Shown here: positions 1 to 9,670 of the stretch, in pieces
Position numbering within the stretch: the stretch's first letter is position 1
Layout of the letters: each line of letters begins with the position of its first letter
Translations under genes and position numbers: made by a program
Notes under the pieces: model-generated
Told to the model about the DNA's origin: nothing
Databases searched by the model: none
Seen by the model: only the letters and a program-made list of their open reading frames with translations
DNA from: Schlegelella aquatica
Lineage (GTDB): Bacteria; Pseudomonadota; Gammaproteobacteria; Burkholderiales; Burkholderiaceae_C
Reading direction: 5' to 3'
DNA: 64,000 nt
Assembly: GCF_026013905.1 (NCBI RefSeq)
Contig: NZ_CP110257.1
Span: 2,063,501 to 2,127,500 of the forward strand

Positions 1-2442
1 CGCACGTTCGAAGGCCGGTTCGTGCGCATGACCCACGACCAGGTGCTGCTCATCGTGCGCGACCTGACCGAGCTGCGCAGCATGGAGCGCGACCTGCACA
101 TCATGCTGCGTGCGATCGAGGCGGAAGCCTCGTTGCCCATCTCGGTGGTGGACGCCGAGGCGCCCGATCAGCCGGTCGTCTACGTCAATCCCGCCTTCGA
201 GCGCCTGACCGGCTACAGCCGCGAAGAGGTGCTGGGCCGCAACTGCCGCATTCTGCAGGGACTGGACCGCGATCAGGGCGCCCTGGAACCCTTGCGGGCT
301 GCCTTGCGGGAGGGGCGATCCACCACCGTGGTGCTGCGAAACTACCGCAAGGACGGCACCCGCTTCATCAACGAGGTGCACGTCGCGCCGGTCCATGCGG
401 CCGACGGTCGCATCACGCACTTCATCGGCGTGCAGACGGACATCACCGAGCGCAGCGTGGCGGCCGATCGCCTGCGGCTGAGCGAGGAGCTGTACCGCTC
501 GGTGGCGCTGTCGATCAGCGACGGACTCATGGTCGTCACCACCGGTTCGTACGTGGTCGCCGTGAACCCGGCGGCCTGCCGCATCCTCGACATGGCGATG
601 GAAGATCTCGTCATGTCGCCCGGCCTGGAGTTGTTGGACGAATCGCTGGAGCCGTTGCCGGCCGAGGACCATCCGGTGACCCGCACGTTGGAAAGCGGCG
701 AGCCGACGACCGAGCGGGTCTATGGCGTGAAGCTGTCCGACGGACGCGTGCGGTGGCTGCACCTGGGCGTGCAACCGCTGCGCATCGCGCCGCACGACAG
801 GCCGCTGTCGGCCGTGGTGACCTTCCGCGACATCACCCGGCAGCGCGAGGCCGAACAGGCTCTTGCCGTGAGCGAGCAGCGCTGGAAGTTCGCGCTGGAG
901 GGCAGCGGCAACGGGGTGTGGGACTGGGACGTCGCGTCCGATCGCGTCTTCTACTCGACCCGCTGGAAGGAGATCCTCGGCTACCTGGATCATGAACTGG
1001 GCAGCTCCGTGGAGGTGTGGTCCTCCCGCGTCCACCCCGACGACCGGGCGGCGGTGCTCGAGCGTCTGCAGGCCCACCTGCGTGGGGAATCGGCGGTCTA
1101 CCAGTCCGAGCACCGCATCCGTCACCGGGAGGGCCACCATCTCTGGGTGTCCGAGCGCGGCAAGGCCGTGCTGCGCGACACCGACGGACGTGCCTTGCGC
1201 ATCGTCGGCACTCTGGCCGACATCACCCCGCAGAAGGAAGCCGAGCAGGCGCTGCGGGACAAGCAGGCCGCGGAGCTCGCGAGCCGGTCGAAGACCGAGT
1301 TCCTCTCGCGGATGAGCCACGAGATGCGCACGCCGCTCAATGCGATGATCGGCTTTTCTCAGTTGCTCAAGCTCGGTGCGCGTGGCCCCGGCGCCGAGCA
1401 GGTGCGCGACTACGCCGACCACATGCTGCAAGCCGGCCAGCACCTGCTCGCGCTCATCAACGATGTGCTGGACCTGCAGCGCGTGGAGGCGGGGCAATTG
1501 CCGATGACGCCCGGGGCCGTGAGTCTGCGTCACTCGCTGACGCAGGTCATCGACCTGCTCAAGCCCGCCGCAGAGTCGGCCCTGGTGCATTTCCGCCTGG
1601 AGGTGCCGGCCGCGGTTCACGTTTGGGCCGATGCACAGCGGCTGCGGCAGGTGCTGATCAACATCGTGTCCAACGCCGTGAAGTACAACCGGCCGGGCGG
1701 CGATGTGACGCTCACGCTCGAGCGGCCTCGCGAGGACCCGGCTCGCGGCGAGCGCGTGGTGCTGCGCGTGGAGGACAACGGCGAGGGACTCGACGCGGGG
1801 CAGCTCGCACGGCTGTTCCAGCCGTTCGAGCGGCTCGGCCGCGAGACGTCCTCGATCGAGGGCACCGGCCTCGGACTCGTCATCGCCAAGCGCCTGCTCC
1901 AGGAAATGGAAGGATCTATTGCCGTGACCAGCACGCCCGGACAGGGCACGCAAGTGCGCATCGAATTGCCGGCAGCCAGCGCCCAGACCCAGCTCGAGCC
2001 TCCCGCCCGGCCGAGCGGCGAGGTCGTGGCCGAGCTCGGCGCTCCCCGGCCCCTGAGGATGTTGTACGTGGAGGACAACCCGATCAACGCCCTGCTCTTC
2101 GAGGAGGCGATGAAGCTGGCCGGCCACGTGGAACTGCGCATCGCCGAGGACGGGCCGCGCGCCCTCGAGATCGTGCGCGAGTGGTTGCCCGACATCCTGG
2201 TGCTCGACGCGCACTTGCCGGGCATGGATGGCATCCAGGTGCTCAAGGCCTTGCGCAACCACGAGGGTCTGGCCGAGGCACCGGCGTTCATGTGCTCGGC
2301 CGACGCCATGCCCGAAGACATCCAGCGAGCCCTCGATGCCGGCTTCCAGGGCTATTGGACGAAGCCGATCGAAGTCTCGCGCGTGCTGGCCGAAGTGCGC
2401 CGCATCGCCGCGCGCAGCTCGCTGCCGCAATCCTCTCTTTGA
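1..2442 (+). CDS. Hybrid sensor histidine kinase with multiple PAS domains (5' end outside the window)
   Basis: The frame is open to the left edge. The first residues (RTFEGRFVRMTHDQVLLIVRD) look like the end of a PAS domain, so the gene starts before the window and the GTG at 22 is not the true start. Counting from position 22, three further PAS folds follow (about 30-140, 150-270, 275-400), then a HisKA domain with the phospho-acceptor His at about 433 in SHEMRTPLN, a HATPase_c domain (about 525-650, with EDNGEG and GTGLGL) and a C-terminal receiver (about 670-795) with the acceptor Asp at about 729. No membrane segment is seen in the visible part, so it is probably a cytoplasmic sensor of redox, light or ligand; the signal cannot be told. 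hemH follows after 124 bp on the same strand. Confidence 0.9.
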   Translation, partial: RTFEGRFVRMTHDQVLLIVRDLTELRSMERDLHIMLRAIEAEASLPISVVDAEAPDQPVVYVNPAFERLTGYSREEVLGRNCRILQGLDRDQGALEPLRAALREGRSTTVVLRNYRKDGTRFINEVHVAPVHAADGRITHFIGVQTDITERSVAADRLRLSEELYRSVALSISDGLMVVTTGSYVVAVNPAACRILDMAMEDLVMSPGLELLDESLEPLPAEDHPVTRTLESGEPTTERVYGVKLSDGRVRWLHLGVQPLRIAPHDRPLSAVVTFRDITRQREAEQALAVSEQRWKFALEGSGNGVWDWDVASDRVFYSTRWKEILGYLDHELGSSVEVWSSRVHPDDRAAVLERLQAHLRGESAVYQSEHRIRHREGHHLWVSERGKAVLRDTDGRALRIVGTLADITPQKEAEQALRDKQAAELASRSKTEFLSRMSHEMRTPLNAMIGFSQLLKLGARGPGAEQVRDYADHMLQAGQHLLALINDVLDLQRVEAGQLPMTPGAVSLRHSLTQVIDLLKPAAESALVHFRLEVPAAVHVWADAQRLRQVLINIVSNAVKYNRPGGDVTLTLERPREDPARGERVVLRVEDNGEGLDAGQLARLFQPFERLGRETSSIEGTGLGLVIAKRLLQEMEGSIAVTSTPGQGTQVRIELPAASAQTQLEPPARPSGEVVAELGAPRPLRMLYVEDNPINALLFEEAMKLAGHVELRIAEDGPRALEIVREWLPDILVLDAHLPGMDGIQVLKALRNHEGLAEAPAFMCSADAMPEDIQRALDAGFQGYWTKPIEVSRVLAEVRRIAARSSLPQSSL

Positions 2443-2566
2443 GCACGGAATCGCCGTCCCCCCGGGAGCCCCTGTGAGGCGACCCGGCGGGGCGGCCCCG
2501 CCGCAGCGCCGGGCCACGGCCTGCCCGACAATCGCGCTACCTCCACGAACCGCCGCTTCTTCCTCG

Positions 2567-3658
2567 ATGAGCTTCCGCCCCGAACCGCCGTACCGCCACG
2601 CAGACCCCGCACGCACCGGGGTGCTGCTGTGCAACCTCGGCACGCCCGACGCGCCCACGGCGCCCGCGTTGCGCCGCTATCTGGCGGAGTTCCTCGGCGA
2701 TCCCCGGGTCGTGGAGATCCCGCGTGCGGTGTGGTGGCCGATCCTGCACGGGATCATCCTGCGCACGCGGCCGGCCCGCTCGGCCGCGAAGTACGCCAGC
2801 ATCTGGACCCCCGAAGGTTCACCCCTTCGCGTCTGGACGCAGAAGCAGGCCAAGATGCTGCAAGGCTATCTCGGCGAGCGCGGTCACCAGGTGCTGGTGC
2901 ACCATGCGATGCGCTATGGCCAGCCATCGCTCGCGCAGGGGCTCGATGCACTCAAAGCGCAAGGCGCGACGCGTGTGCTCGTGCTGCCGCTCTACCCGCA
3001 GTACTCCGGCACCACCACCGCCAGCGTCGTCGACGCGGTCGCCGCCTGGAGCCGTGGCGTGCGCCGTCTGCCCGAGCTGCGCTTCGTGATGCGATTCCAC
3101 GACCACCCGCTCTACATCGAAGCCCTCGCCCGGCGCGTCCTGGCACACTGGGCGACGCGCGGACGCCCGGACAAGCTGCTGCTCAGCTTCCACGGCGTGC
3201 CCAAGCGGACGCTGACCCTGGGCGACCCCTACCACTGCGAGTGCCACAAGACGGCCCGCTTGCTCGCCGAGCGGCTCGGCATCGGGCCGGACCGCTGCAT
3301 CGTCACCTTCCAAAGCCGGTTCGGCCGAGCCGAATGGCTGCAACCCTACACCGAGCCCACGCTGCGCGAGCTGGCCCGCCGGGGCGTGGCGCGGGTCGAC
3401 GTCATGTGTCCGGGCTTCGTCAGCGACTGCATCGAGACCCTCGAGGAGATCGCCATCGAGGCGCGCGACGCCTTCCTCGAGTCCGGCGGCCGGGAGTTCC
3501 ATTACATCCCCTGCCTGAACGACCAGCACGAATGGCTCGTCGCTCTCACCGCCATCGTGGAGCAGCACCTGGCGGGATGGCCCACGCGCCAGACCGATGA
3601 CGACGAGCAATGCGCGCGCCGGCGCGAACGCGCACGGGCGCTGGGAGCGACCGACTAG
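2567..3658 (+). CDS. hemH: Ferrochelatase
   Basis: Inserts Fe2+ into protoporphyrin IX, the last step of protoheme synthesis; cytoplasmic or peripheral to the inner membrane. The protein is 363 residues, the usual length for beta-proteobacteria. It opens with the family N-terminus GVLLCNLGTPDAP, and carries the active-site signature LLLSFHGVPKR and the following CECHKTA segment. The frame is open further upstream, but the ATG at 2567 gives the family-length protein, and the upstream part is only a shadow of the kinase gene. It converges on tctA with 72 bp between the stops. As I recall, hemH in many Burkholderiales sits next to the Hsp15/S4 gene and grpE. Here the tct cluster lies between them. 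Confidence 0.95.
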   Translation: MSFRPEPPYRHADPARTGVLLCNLGTPDAPTAPALRRYLAEFLGDPRVVEIPRAVWWPILHGIILRTRPARSAAKYASIWTPEGSPLRVWTQKQAKMLQGYLGERGHQVLVHHAMRYGQPSLAQGLDALKAQGATRVLVLPLYPQYSGTTTASVVDAVAAWSRGVRRLPELRFVMRFHDHPLYIEALARRVLAHWATRGRPDKLLLSFHGVPKRTLTLGDPYHCECHKTARLLAERLGIGPDRCIVTFQSRFGRAEWLQPYTEPTLRELARRGVARVDVMCPGFVSDCIETLEEIAIEARDAFLESGGREFHYIPCLNDQHEWLVALTAIVEQHLAGWPTRQTDDDEQCARRRERARALGATD

Positions 3659-3730
3659 GAACCGCGGAGCGTCGGCCATGCAGGGCGCGAGCCCCCGGGG
3701 CCGCAGCATCCAAAGGCGCCCTCGCCGCCC

Positions 3731-5233
3731 TCAGCCCGCCGCCTGCAGCGCGGAGCGGGCGCGTCCGCGCAGCACGCGCGGCAGCACCAGCACCACGAGG
3801 CACACGACGAGGATGGTCGCCGCCAGCGGACGCTCGAAGAACACGGACCAGCGCCCTTCGCCGATGGACAGCGCGTTGCGCATCTGCGCTTCCGCCATGG
3901 GGCCCAGGATCATCCCCACGATCACGGGCGCCGTGGGAAAGTCGAAGCGCCGCATGGCCAGGCCCAGGAGCCCTATGGCGAAGAGCAAGAACAGATCGAA
4001 CGCCGACTGCCGCATCCCGTACACCCCGAGCGCGGCAAAGACCAGGATGCCCGCGTACAACTGGGGCCGCGGAATGTTCAGCAGCTTCACCCACAGGCCG
4101 ACCAACGGCAGGTTGAGCACGAGCAGCATGACATTGCCGATGTAGAGCGAGGCGATCAGCGCCCACACGAGCGTGGCGGACGTCTGGAACAGCGTCGGCC
4201 CGGGCTGGATGCCGTAATTCTGGAAGGCCGACAGGATGATCGCAGCGGTCGTGGACGTCGGAATGCCGAGCGTGAGCAGAGGCACCATCGCCGCCGTGAC
4301 GGTCGCGTTGTTCGCCGCCTCGGGGCCCGCCACGCCCTCGATCGCCCCCACCGTGCCGAACTCCTCCTTGTGGCGCGACAGCCGCTTCTCCAAGGCGTAG
4401 GACAGGAAGGTGGGGATCTCCGTGCCGCCCGCGGGGATGGTCCCGAAGGGAAACCCGAGCCCGGTACCGCGCAACCACGCCGGGATCGAACGGCGCCAGT
4501 CGCTGCGGGTCATCCAGATGCTGGACATGCGGTTGCGCGTCTCGCTCGGGCGCCCCTCGTAGAGCACGCCGTACATGGCCTCGCCCACGGCGAACAGGCC
4601 GACGGCCACGAGCACGACCTCGATGCCGTCCACCAGTTCCGGCACACCCAGCGTATAGCGCGCACTGCCCGTGATCTGGTCGATGCCCACGAGCCCGAGG
4701 GCCAGCCCGAGAAAGAGGCTCGTCAAACCCCGGAGCGTGCTTTGCCCCAGCACCGCAGAGACGGTCACGAAAGCCAACATCATCAGCGCGAAGTACTCGG
4801 GAGGGCCGAACCGCAGCGCGTACTCGGCGATACCTGGCGCAAACAGCGTCACCAGGGCGGTGGCGACGGTACCCGCGACGAAGGAGCCCAGGGCCGCGGT
4901 GGCCAATGCGGCCCCTGCGCGACCGTGCTTGGCCATCAGGTTGCCCTCCATCGCGGTCACCATCGTGCCGGTCTCTCCGGGGGTGTTGAGCAGGATCGAG
5001 GTGGTCGAGCCCCCGTACATGGCACCGTAGTAGATGCCGGCGAACATGATCATGGAGGCGGTGGCCTCCACATGGGTCGTGATGGGCAGCAGCATCGCCA
5101 CCGCCAAGGCCGGTCCGATGCCAGGCAGCACCCCCACGGCGGTGCCGATCAGGCAGCCCACGAAGGCCCAGACCAGATTGATCGGCGTGGCCGCCGTGGC
5201 GAAGCCATGCAGCAGTTGTTGCCAGAGTTCCAT
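3731..5233 (-). CDS. tctA: Tripartite tricarboxylate transporter, large membrane subunit TctA
   Basis: Large inner-membrane subunit of a TTT-family secondary transporter for citrate-like or other carboxylates. The 500-residue protein is almost wholly hydrophobic, with about 11-12 membrane helices. It shows the family motifs [17 protein letters not shown] near residue 40, [20 protein letters not shown] near 70-85, and a second glycine-rich repeat [20 protein letters not shown] in the second half, typical of the TctA internal duplication. The start is the ATG at 5233, 8 bp after the tctB stop. A longer open frame continues upstream through tctB but is a shadow. It is the last gene of tctCBA. 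Confidence 0.93.
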   Translation of the reverse strand: MELWQQLLHGFATAATPINLVWAFVGCLIGTAVGVLPGIGPALAVAMLLPITTHVEATASMIMFAGIYYGAMYGGSTTSILLNTPGETGTMVTAMEGNLMAKHGRAGAALATAALGSFVAGTVATALVTLFAPGIAEYALRFGPPEYFALMMLAFVTVSAVLGQSTLRGLTSLFLGLALGLVGIDQITGSARYTLGVPELVDGIEVVLVAVGLFAVGEAMYGVLYEGRPSETRNRMSSIWMTRSDWRRSIPAWLRGTGLGFPFGTIPAGGTEIPTFLSYALEKRLSRHKEEFGTVGAIEGVAGPEAANNATVTAAMVPLLTLGIPTSTTAAIILSAFQNYGIQPGPTLFQTSATLVWALIASLYIGNVMLLVLNLPLVGLWVKLLNIPRPQLYAGILVFAALGVYGMRQSAFDLFLLFAIGLLGLAMRRFDFPTAPVIVGMILGPMAEAQMRNALSIGEGRWSVFFERPLAATILVVCLVVLVLPRVLRGRARSALQAAG

Positions 5234-5241
5234 GGGAGCTT

Positions 5242-5736
5242 TCAGATCCAGCCGGTGGCGGTGAGCCCCGGCAGGGTGAGGCCCAGGGCCTTCGTGAAGA
5301 TCCAATAAGCGGGAGCCGAAAGCGACACGCCCACGAGGGTGTCGAGCGCCACGGTGCGTGCGGGGGCCCCGCCGCCTCGGGCCAACCGAAAGCCCCGCGC
5401 GGCGCACACGAACAGCACCGTGCAGCCCAGCACGAAGCCCAGCCGCGTCACCAGCAAGGCGTTGAGCAGCAGCCCGGCTGACACCCAGCCCAGTCCGCGC
5501 CAGCACACGGGCCCGGGCGGGGTCGGGGCCTGCGCTCCTGCACGTGCGGCGGCGAAGGCCTCCCGCAGAAGGAGGACCCCGCACACGGCGAGGCCGCCCG
5601 CGACCACCCAGGGCAGAAAGTTCGGCCCCACCCCGGCATAGCCGGCGGCCGAGGGGATGTCGAGGGCTCCGAGCGCAAGCACGGCGGCAAGCACCAGCAC
5701 CCCGGCGCCCACACCCCACTGGCGGCGATCCTTCAT
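5242..5736 (-). CDS. tctB: Tripartite tricarboxylate transporter, small membrane subunit TctB
   Basis: Small, poorly conserved inner-membrane subunit of the TTT transporter (DUF1468/TctB family). From the ATG at 5736 it is 164 residues with four predicted membrane helices (about 10-28, 40-60, 85-118 as a split pair, 135-155), the usual TctB topology. The frame continues 27 codons upstream, but those residues are polar and Arg/Pro-rich. The start at MKDRRQW fits better, although the ribosome-binding site is weak. It lies between tctC (85 bp upstream) and tctA (8 bp downstream), all on the minus strand. Confidence 0.88.
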   Translation of the reverse strand: MKDRRQWGVGAGVLVLAAVLALGALDIPSAAGYAGVGPNFLPWVVAGGLAVCGVLLLREAFAAARAGAQAPTPPGPVCWRGLGWVSAGLLLNALLVTRLGFVLGCTVLFVCAARGFRLARGGGAPARTVALDTLVGVSLSAPAYWIFTKALGLTLPGLTATGWI

Positions 5737-5821
5737 TGCGAATCTCTTGTCGATTGCAGGCCCCCTCAGCCACGCGGCCAGGGGCAGGCAGCGCCCCGCG
5801 TCGGTGCGGGGCGGCACGCGG

Positions 5822-6793
5822 TCACAGCATTCCGAGCTTGACCATCAGGGCGCGCAGGCGCGCGTGCTCTTCGTCGACGAACTTGGCGAACTCGTCACCC
5901 GTCAGCAGCGCCGGCGTCCAGTTGTTGGCCACCAGGGTCTCGCTCCAGGCCTTGGTCTTCGTCGCCTTTACCACCGCGTCGGTGAGCTTGCGTTGCTGTT
6001 CCGGCGTGATGCCGGGGGCACCGTACACGCCCCGCCAATTGCCGATCGAGACGTTGAGGCCCTGCTCGATGAGCGTGGGCACCTGACTGCCGCGCAGCCG
6101 GTTCGGTGCGGTCACCGCCAACGCGCGCAGCTTGCCCGTCTTGATGAATTCCTCCATCTCGGCATAGCCGCTCGTGCCCACCGTCACGTGGCCGCCGAGG
6201 ATGGCCGCCGTCGCCTCACCACCTCCCTTGAAGGGCACGTAGTTGATCTTGGCGACGTCCACACCCACCTCGCGCGCGATCATGGCCACGCTCACATGGT
6301 CCACCGAGCCCTTGGAGCCGCCGCCCCATTTCACGCTCGCCGGGTCCTTCTTCATCTGCTCGACCACGTCCTTCATCGTCTTGAAGGGGGAACTGGCCGG
6401 CACGACGAAGACGTTGTATTCCGCCAGCAAGCGGGCGATGGGCGTGGCTTGCGCGAGCGTGATCGGGGGCTTGTTCTGCACGATGGCGCCCACCATCACG
6501 GCGCCCACGACCACCAGAGCATTGGGGTCGCCTTTGCTGGCATTGACGAACTGGGCCAGGCCGATGGTGCCCCCGGCCCCACCCTTGTTCTCGTACGTGA
6601 TCGAGCCCGCCACGCCGGCCTCCTGCAGCGCGCGACCGATGCCCCGGCCCGTTTGATCGTAGCCGCCACCGGGGTTGGCACCGATCATGATCTTGAAGTT
6701 CTCCTGGGCCTGTGCGGCAGGCACGGTCAGCGCGAACGCCCCCGTCAAGGCCACGGCGGCCCCCATCAGATGGCGAAGGAAAATGCGACGCAT
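5822..6793 (-). CDS. tctC: Periplasmic tricarboxylate-binding protein TctC (Bug family)
   Basis: Extracytoplasmic solute receptor of the TTT system. The 323-residue protein starts with a typical Sec signal peptide (MRRIF then a hydrophobic run, cleavage expected after AQA at residue 29). The mature part begins with the Bug-family motif GANPGGGYDQTGR, which binds the ligand carboxylate, and contains the second-loop segment GGHVTVG. A clear ribosome-binding site (AAAGGAG, about 6 nt before the ATG) fixes the start; the much longer open frame upstream is not used. Bug receptors vary widely in ligand (citrate, dicarboxylates, amino acids, nicotinate), so the substrate cannot be read from sequence. 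First gene of tctCBA, transcribed divergently from tctD. Confidence 0.93.
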   Translation of the reverse strand: MRRIFLRHLMGAAVALTGAFALTVPAAQAQENFKIMIGANPGGGYDQTGRGIGRALQEAGVAGSITYENKGGAGGTIGLAQFVNASKGDPNALVVVGAVMVGAIVQNKPPITLAQATPIARLLAEYNVFVVPASSPFKTMKDVVEQMKKDPASVKWGGGSKGSVDHVSVAMIAREVGVDVAKINYVPFKGGGEATAAILGGHVTVGTSGYAEMEEFIKTGKLRALAVTAPNRLRGSQVPTLIEQGLNVSIGNWRGVYGAPGITPEQQRKLTDAVVKATKTKAWSETLVANNWTPALLTGDEFAKFVDEEHARLRALMVKLGML

Positions 6794-6915
6794 GGGATGT
6801 CTCCTTTCGGTCAGGCTGTATCGCCGGCCGGGAGCCGGCTGCATGCTGCAAGCCGATGGTGCACTGCGTCCCGGCGGCCCGGCACGAGGGTTACTCCTCA
6901 AGACCTCCTCCCCCG

Positions 6916-6965
6916 CTGTCAGCCGCCTGTCACCCTTGCGCGTGCAGGCTGTCAAATGCCTGTCA
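6916..6965. promoter_or_regulatory. Phased CTGTCA direct repeats, probable TctD operator
   Basis: In the 262-bp divergent spacer between tctC and tctD, the hexamer CTGTCA occurs four times on the plus strand, at 6916, 6927, 6949 and 6960. Start-to-start spacings are 11, 22 and 11 bp, so all copies lie on one face of the helix. Tandem direct half-sites about one turn apart are the usual recognition pattern of OmpR/PhoB-family regulators such as TctD. Assignment to TctD is inference from pattern and position. Confidence 0.7.
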
Positions 6966-7055
6966 GGGCCCCGTCCCCGGTGGAAAGCCCCTCCCGGCCG
7001 CTGAACGGGGACGGTGCACACTCGAGGTTGTCGTGATAGCCCCCGCCCTTGCCCG

Positions 7056-7751
7056 ATGACCGCCTTGCACGCCCGACTGCTGCTCGTGGAAGACGACGAC
7101 TCCATGCGCCGAGCGCTGCAACTGGCCCTGGAGCGCCGGGGCTTCGAAGTCACGTGTTGCAGCAACGGCCTCGACGCGCTACGCGCGCTCAAGCACACCC
7201 CGCCCGATCTGGCGCTGCTCGACCTCACCATTCCCGGCATCGACGGCCTGGCGGTCCTGCAGAAGGCCCGCACGCAGGGGGTGTCCACGCCCATCCTGGT
7301 GCTCACCGCACGCGGTGCGGTCGGCGACCGCATCCAGGGGTTGAACGCCGGAGCCGATGATTACCTGGCCAAGCCCTTCGACCTCGACGAACTCGAGGCG
7401 CGCATCCGCGCCCTCCTTCGGCGCGCCAAAGGGGACGGCGAGGTCACACACCAGTGCGGCAGGCTGCGCTTGGAGCGCGACTCGGGCGCGTTCTATCTCG
7501 GCGACGAGGTGCTGGAACTCACCCCCCGCGAACATGCCCTGCTCAAGGCCCTCATCGCGCGGCCGGGCCACGCGGTGGCGAAGGAGCGGCTCTTCCGTCT
7601 GGTGTTCCCGATGGAGGCCAACGTCCAGTTCGAGGCCATCGAGGTGGTCGCCTACCGGCTGCGCAAAAAGCTGGCCGGCTCGGGCGTGTCGCTGGTGACC
7701 TTGCGCGGCCTGGGCTACCTCTTGCGGGCCGAAACAGGCGAGCAGCCGTGA
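7056..7751 (+). CDS. tctD: OmpR-family response regulator TctD
   Basis: DNA-binding half of the two-component system that switches on tricarboxylate uptake. The 231-residue protein has a receiver domain (acidic pocket VEDDD at 11-15, phospho-acceptor Asp56 in LLDLTIPG, conserved Lys in YLAKPFDLDEL) and a winged-helix trans_reg_C domain (about 130-225, with the recognition helix followed by VVAYRLRKKL). The ATG at 7056 begins right before the beta-1 strand. An in-frame ATG 14 codons upstream would add an unrelated tail. The stop overlaps the tctE start by 4 bp. It probably binds the CTGTCA array at 6916-6965 and controls both tctCBA and itself. Confidence 0.9.
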   Translation: MTALHARLLLVEDDDSMRRALQLALERRGFEVTCCSNGLDALRALKHTPPDLALLDLTIPGIDGLAVLQKARTQGVSTPILVLTARGAVGDRIQGLNAGADDYLAKPFDLDELEARIRALLRRAKGDGEVTHQCGRLRLERDSGAFYLGDEVLELTPREHALLKALIARPGHAVAKERLFRLVFPMEANVQFEAIEVVAYRLRKKLAGSGVSLVTLRGLGYLLRAETGEQP

Positions 7752-9199
7752 GCCCCGCCGTGGTCCGGGCGCATTCGCTGCGCCGCTACCTGCTCGCATG
7801 GATCATCGCGCCGATCGCCCTCTTCGTCGTGGTCGACACGGTGAGCTTGTACCGCAGCGCGTTGAAGTCCATCCACCTCGCTTACGACCGCTCGCTGCTC
7901 GCTTCCGCGCGCTCCATCGGGGAACTGCTGCAAGTGCGCCAAGGTCGCCTGCAGGCGGATGTCCCCTACGCGGCGCTCGAGATCTTCGAGGCCTCGACCG
8001 CCTCGCGGATGTACTACCGCATCGACGGCTTCGGCGGCGAGTTCGTCTCGGGCTACGAGGACCTGCCCCCTTACCGCGGCCGGATCCCCCAGCTCCCGGT
8101 CTACGCCGCTCTGGTGGACTTCTACGACGCGGAGTTCCGCGGTGAGCGGGTTCGGATGGCCGCGCTGTACCAGCCGGTCGCCAGCGCCGAAGCCCGGGGT
8201 GTGGCGCGCGTCCAGGTGGCGGAAACGCTGGAGGTGCGCGAGCGTCTCGCGCGCGAGATCCTCGTCGACACGCTCGTGCGCCAGGCCCTGCTCCTTCTGG
8301 TGGTGACGCTGGTCACCTGGACGGTCGTCACGCGAGCGTTGCGGCCCCTCGAGTCTCTGCGGGGCGCCCTGCTCGAACGCGGCCCGCACGGGCTGGAACC
8401 GGTGGCCGTGCCCGGTCTGCCCCAGGAGTTGCAGCCCCTGGTGCAGGCGCTCAATGAGCTGATGCGGCGGGTGCGCCGCTCGGTCGAGCATCAGCGGCGC
8501 TTCGTGCGCGACGCGTCCCATCAACTGCGCACGCCTCTGGCCGTGCTGAAGACGCAGGTGCAAAACGCCTTGCGCGGATCGCCAAGCGCGAGGGAGCCCC
8601 TGGTCGAGATGGAGCGGACCGTCGATCGGGCCGTGGCCCTGGCCAACCAGATGCTCGCGCTGGCCAAGGTGGAACAGGTGCAAGGCGAGGGGCCCATGGA
8701 GCACCTGGACTTGGCCGAGAGCGTGCGCGAGGTGGCCCTGGAACTCGCGCCGCTGATCGCCGAGAAGAACCTCGATTTCGAACTCGACGCGCGCCGCGCG
8801 ACGGTGCTGGCCCACCCCTGGATGCTGCGCGAACTGGCCCGCAACCTTCTCCACAATGCAGTCCGGGAAAGCCCCATGGGCGGCTCGCTGCGAGTGATCG
8901 TGGAGCCGGCCGAGGAAGGGCCGCGGTTCATCGTGCGCGACAGCGGCCCCGGCATCTCTGCGGCCGTTCGCGCCCACCTGTTCGAGCCGTTTCACACCAC
9001 TCACCCCAACACGGGCAGCGGCCTCGGGCTCACCATTTGCAAGGAAATCTGCGCCTCGCTGGGGGCCGAACTCCGGCTGGCCGATCGCATGGAAGACGGG
9101 CGCGTGGCCGGGGTCGAAGCGGCGGTGCGCTTCCCGCCGCCGGCGCAGGGCCCCGGGGCGGCCACGGGGGCGGGCGAGCACCCCGACGGCCGGTCGTGA
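7748..9199 (+). CDS. tctE: Sensor histidine kinase TctE
   Basis: Membrane sensor partner of TctD. The GTG start overlaps the tctD stop (GTGA), implying translational coupling. The 483-residue protein has a first membrane helix at about 15-35, a periplasmic domain of the 2CSK_N type found in TctE-like kinases (about 36-175), a second helix (about 178-197), a HisKA domain with the phospho-acceptor His258 in ASHQLRTPLAVL, and a HATPase_c domain with the N-box (RNLLHNAVRESP), DSGPGI and GSGLGL boxes. Expected to sense extracellular carboxylate and phosphorylate TctD. Confidence 0.9.
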   Translation: MSPAVVRAHSLRRYLLAWIIAPIALFVVVDTVSLYRSALKSIHLAYDRSLLASARSIGELLQVRQGRLQADVPYAALEIFEASTASRMYYRIDGFGGEFVSGYEDLPPYRGRIPQLPVYAALVDFYDAEFRGERVRMAALYQPVASAEARGVARVQVAETLEVRERLAREILVDTLVRQALLLLVVTLVTWTVVTRALRPLESLRGALLERGPHGLEPVAVPGLPQELQPLVQALNELMRRVRRSVEHQRRFVRDASHQLRTPLAVLKTQVQNALRGSPSAREPLVEMERTVDRAVALANQMLALAKVEQVQGEGPMEHLDLAESVREVALELAPLIAEKNLDFELDARRATVLAHPWMLRELARNLLHNAVRESPMGGSLRVIVEPAEEGPRFIVRDSGPGISAAVRAHLFEPFHTTHPNTGSGLGLTICKEICASLGAELRLADRMEDGRVAGVEAAVRFPPPAQGPGAATGAGEHPDGRS

Positions 9200-9267
9200 A
9201 CGCGTACGGGTCCGGCCCCCGGGTCCGCGGGGCGGAAACCTCGCGTGTTTCGCCGGACAATCCCTGC

Positions 9268-9669
9268 ATGGACAGTGTTCGACTCGACAAATGGCTGTGG
9301 GCCGCCCGGTTCTACAAGACCCGCACCCTTGCCACGGACGAAATCGACAAGGGCCGCGTGAAAGTCAACGACCAGGCGGCCAAGCCCTCGCGCGAAGTGC
9401 GCGCGGGCGATCGGGTGGAACTGCGCCAAGGGGCTGTCGTGCGTACGGTCGTCGTGAAGGGCCTGTCGCAGGTGCGCGGCCCCGCCCCCGTCGCCCAGCA
9501 ACTCTACGAGGAAACGGCCGAGAGCCTGCGCGCCCGGGAAGAACACGCCCGGCAACGGCGCTACTGGGCCGATCCCTCCGTCGCGATCGAGCACGGCCGT
9601 CCCACCAAGCGGGACCGCCGTCAGCTGGCCGAGTGGCAGCGCTGGAGCGCGAGCCTGGAGGACGACTAA
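9268..9669 (+). CDS. hslR: RNA-binding S4-domain protein, Hsp15 family
   Basis: Hsp15-type protein that rescues stalled 50S subunits carrying peptidyl-tRNA after heat stress. The 133-residue protein begins with the S4 fold (VRLDKWLWAARFYKTRTLA, then KGRVKVN), residues about 4-65, followed by a basic tail (RPTKRDRRQL), the usual Hsp15 plan. The ATG at 9268 was chosen because the S4 domain begins at residue 4; the open frame upstream is a shadow of tctE. It lies convergent to the DUF5666 gene, with a duplicated 79-bp element directly after its stop. Confidence 0.88.
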   Translation: MDSVRLDKWLWAARFYKTRTLATDEIDKGRVKVNDQAAKPSREVRAGDRVELRQGAVVRTVVVKGLSQVRGPAPVAQQLYEETAESLRAREEHARQRRYWADPSVAIEHGRPTKRDRRQLAEWQRWSASLEDD

Positions 9670-9670
9670 G

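Noticed and set aside
22..24. GTG at 22 as the start of the hybrid kinase
   Set aside because: The frame continues to the edge with residues typical of the end of a PAS domain, so the gene begins earlier.
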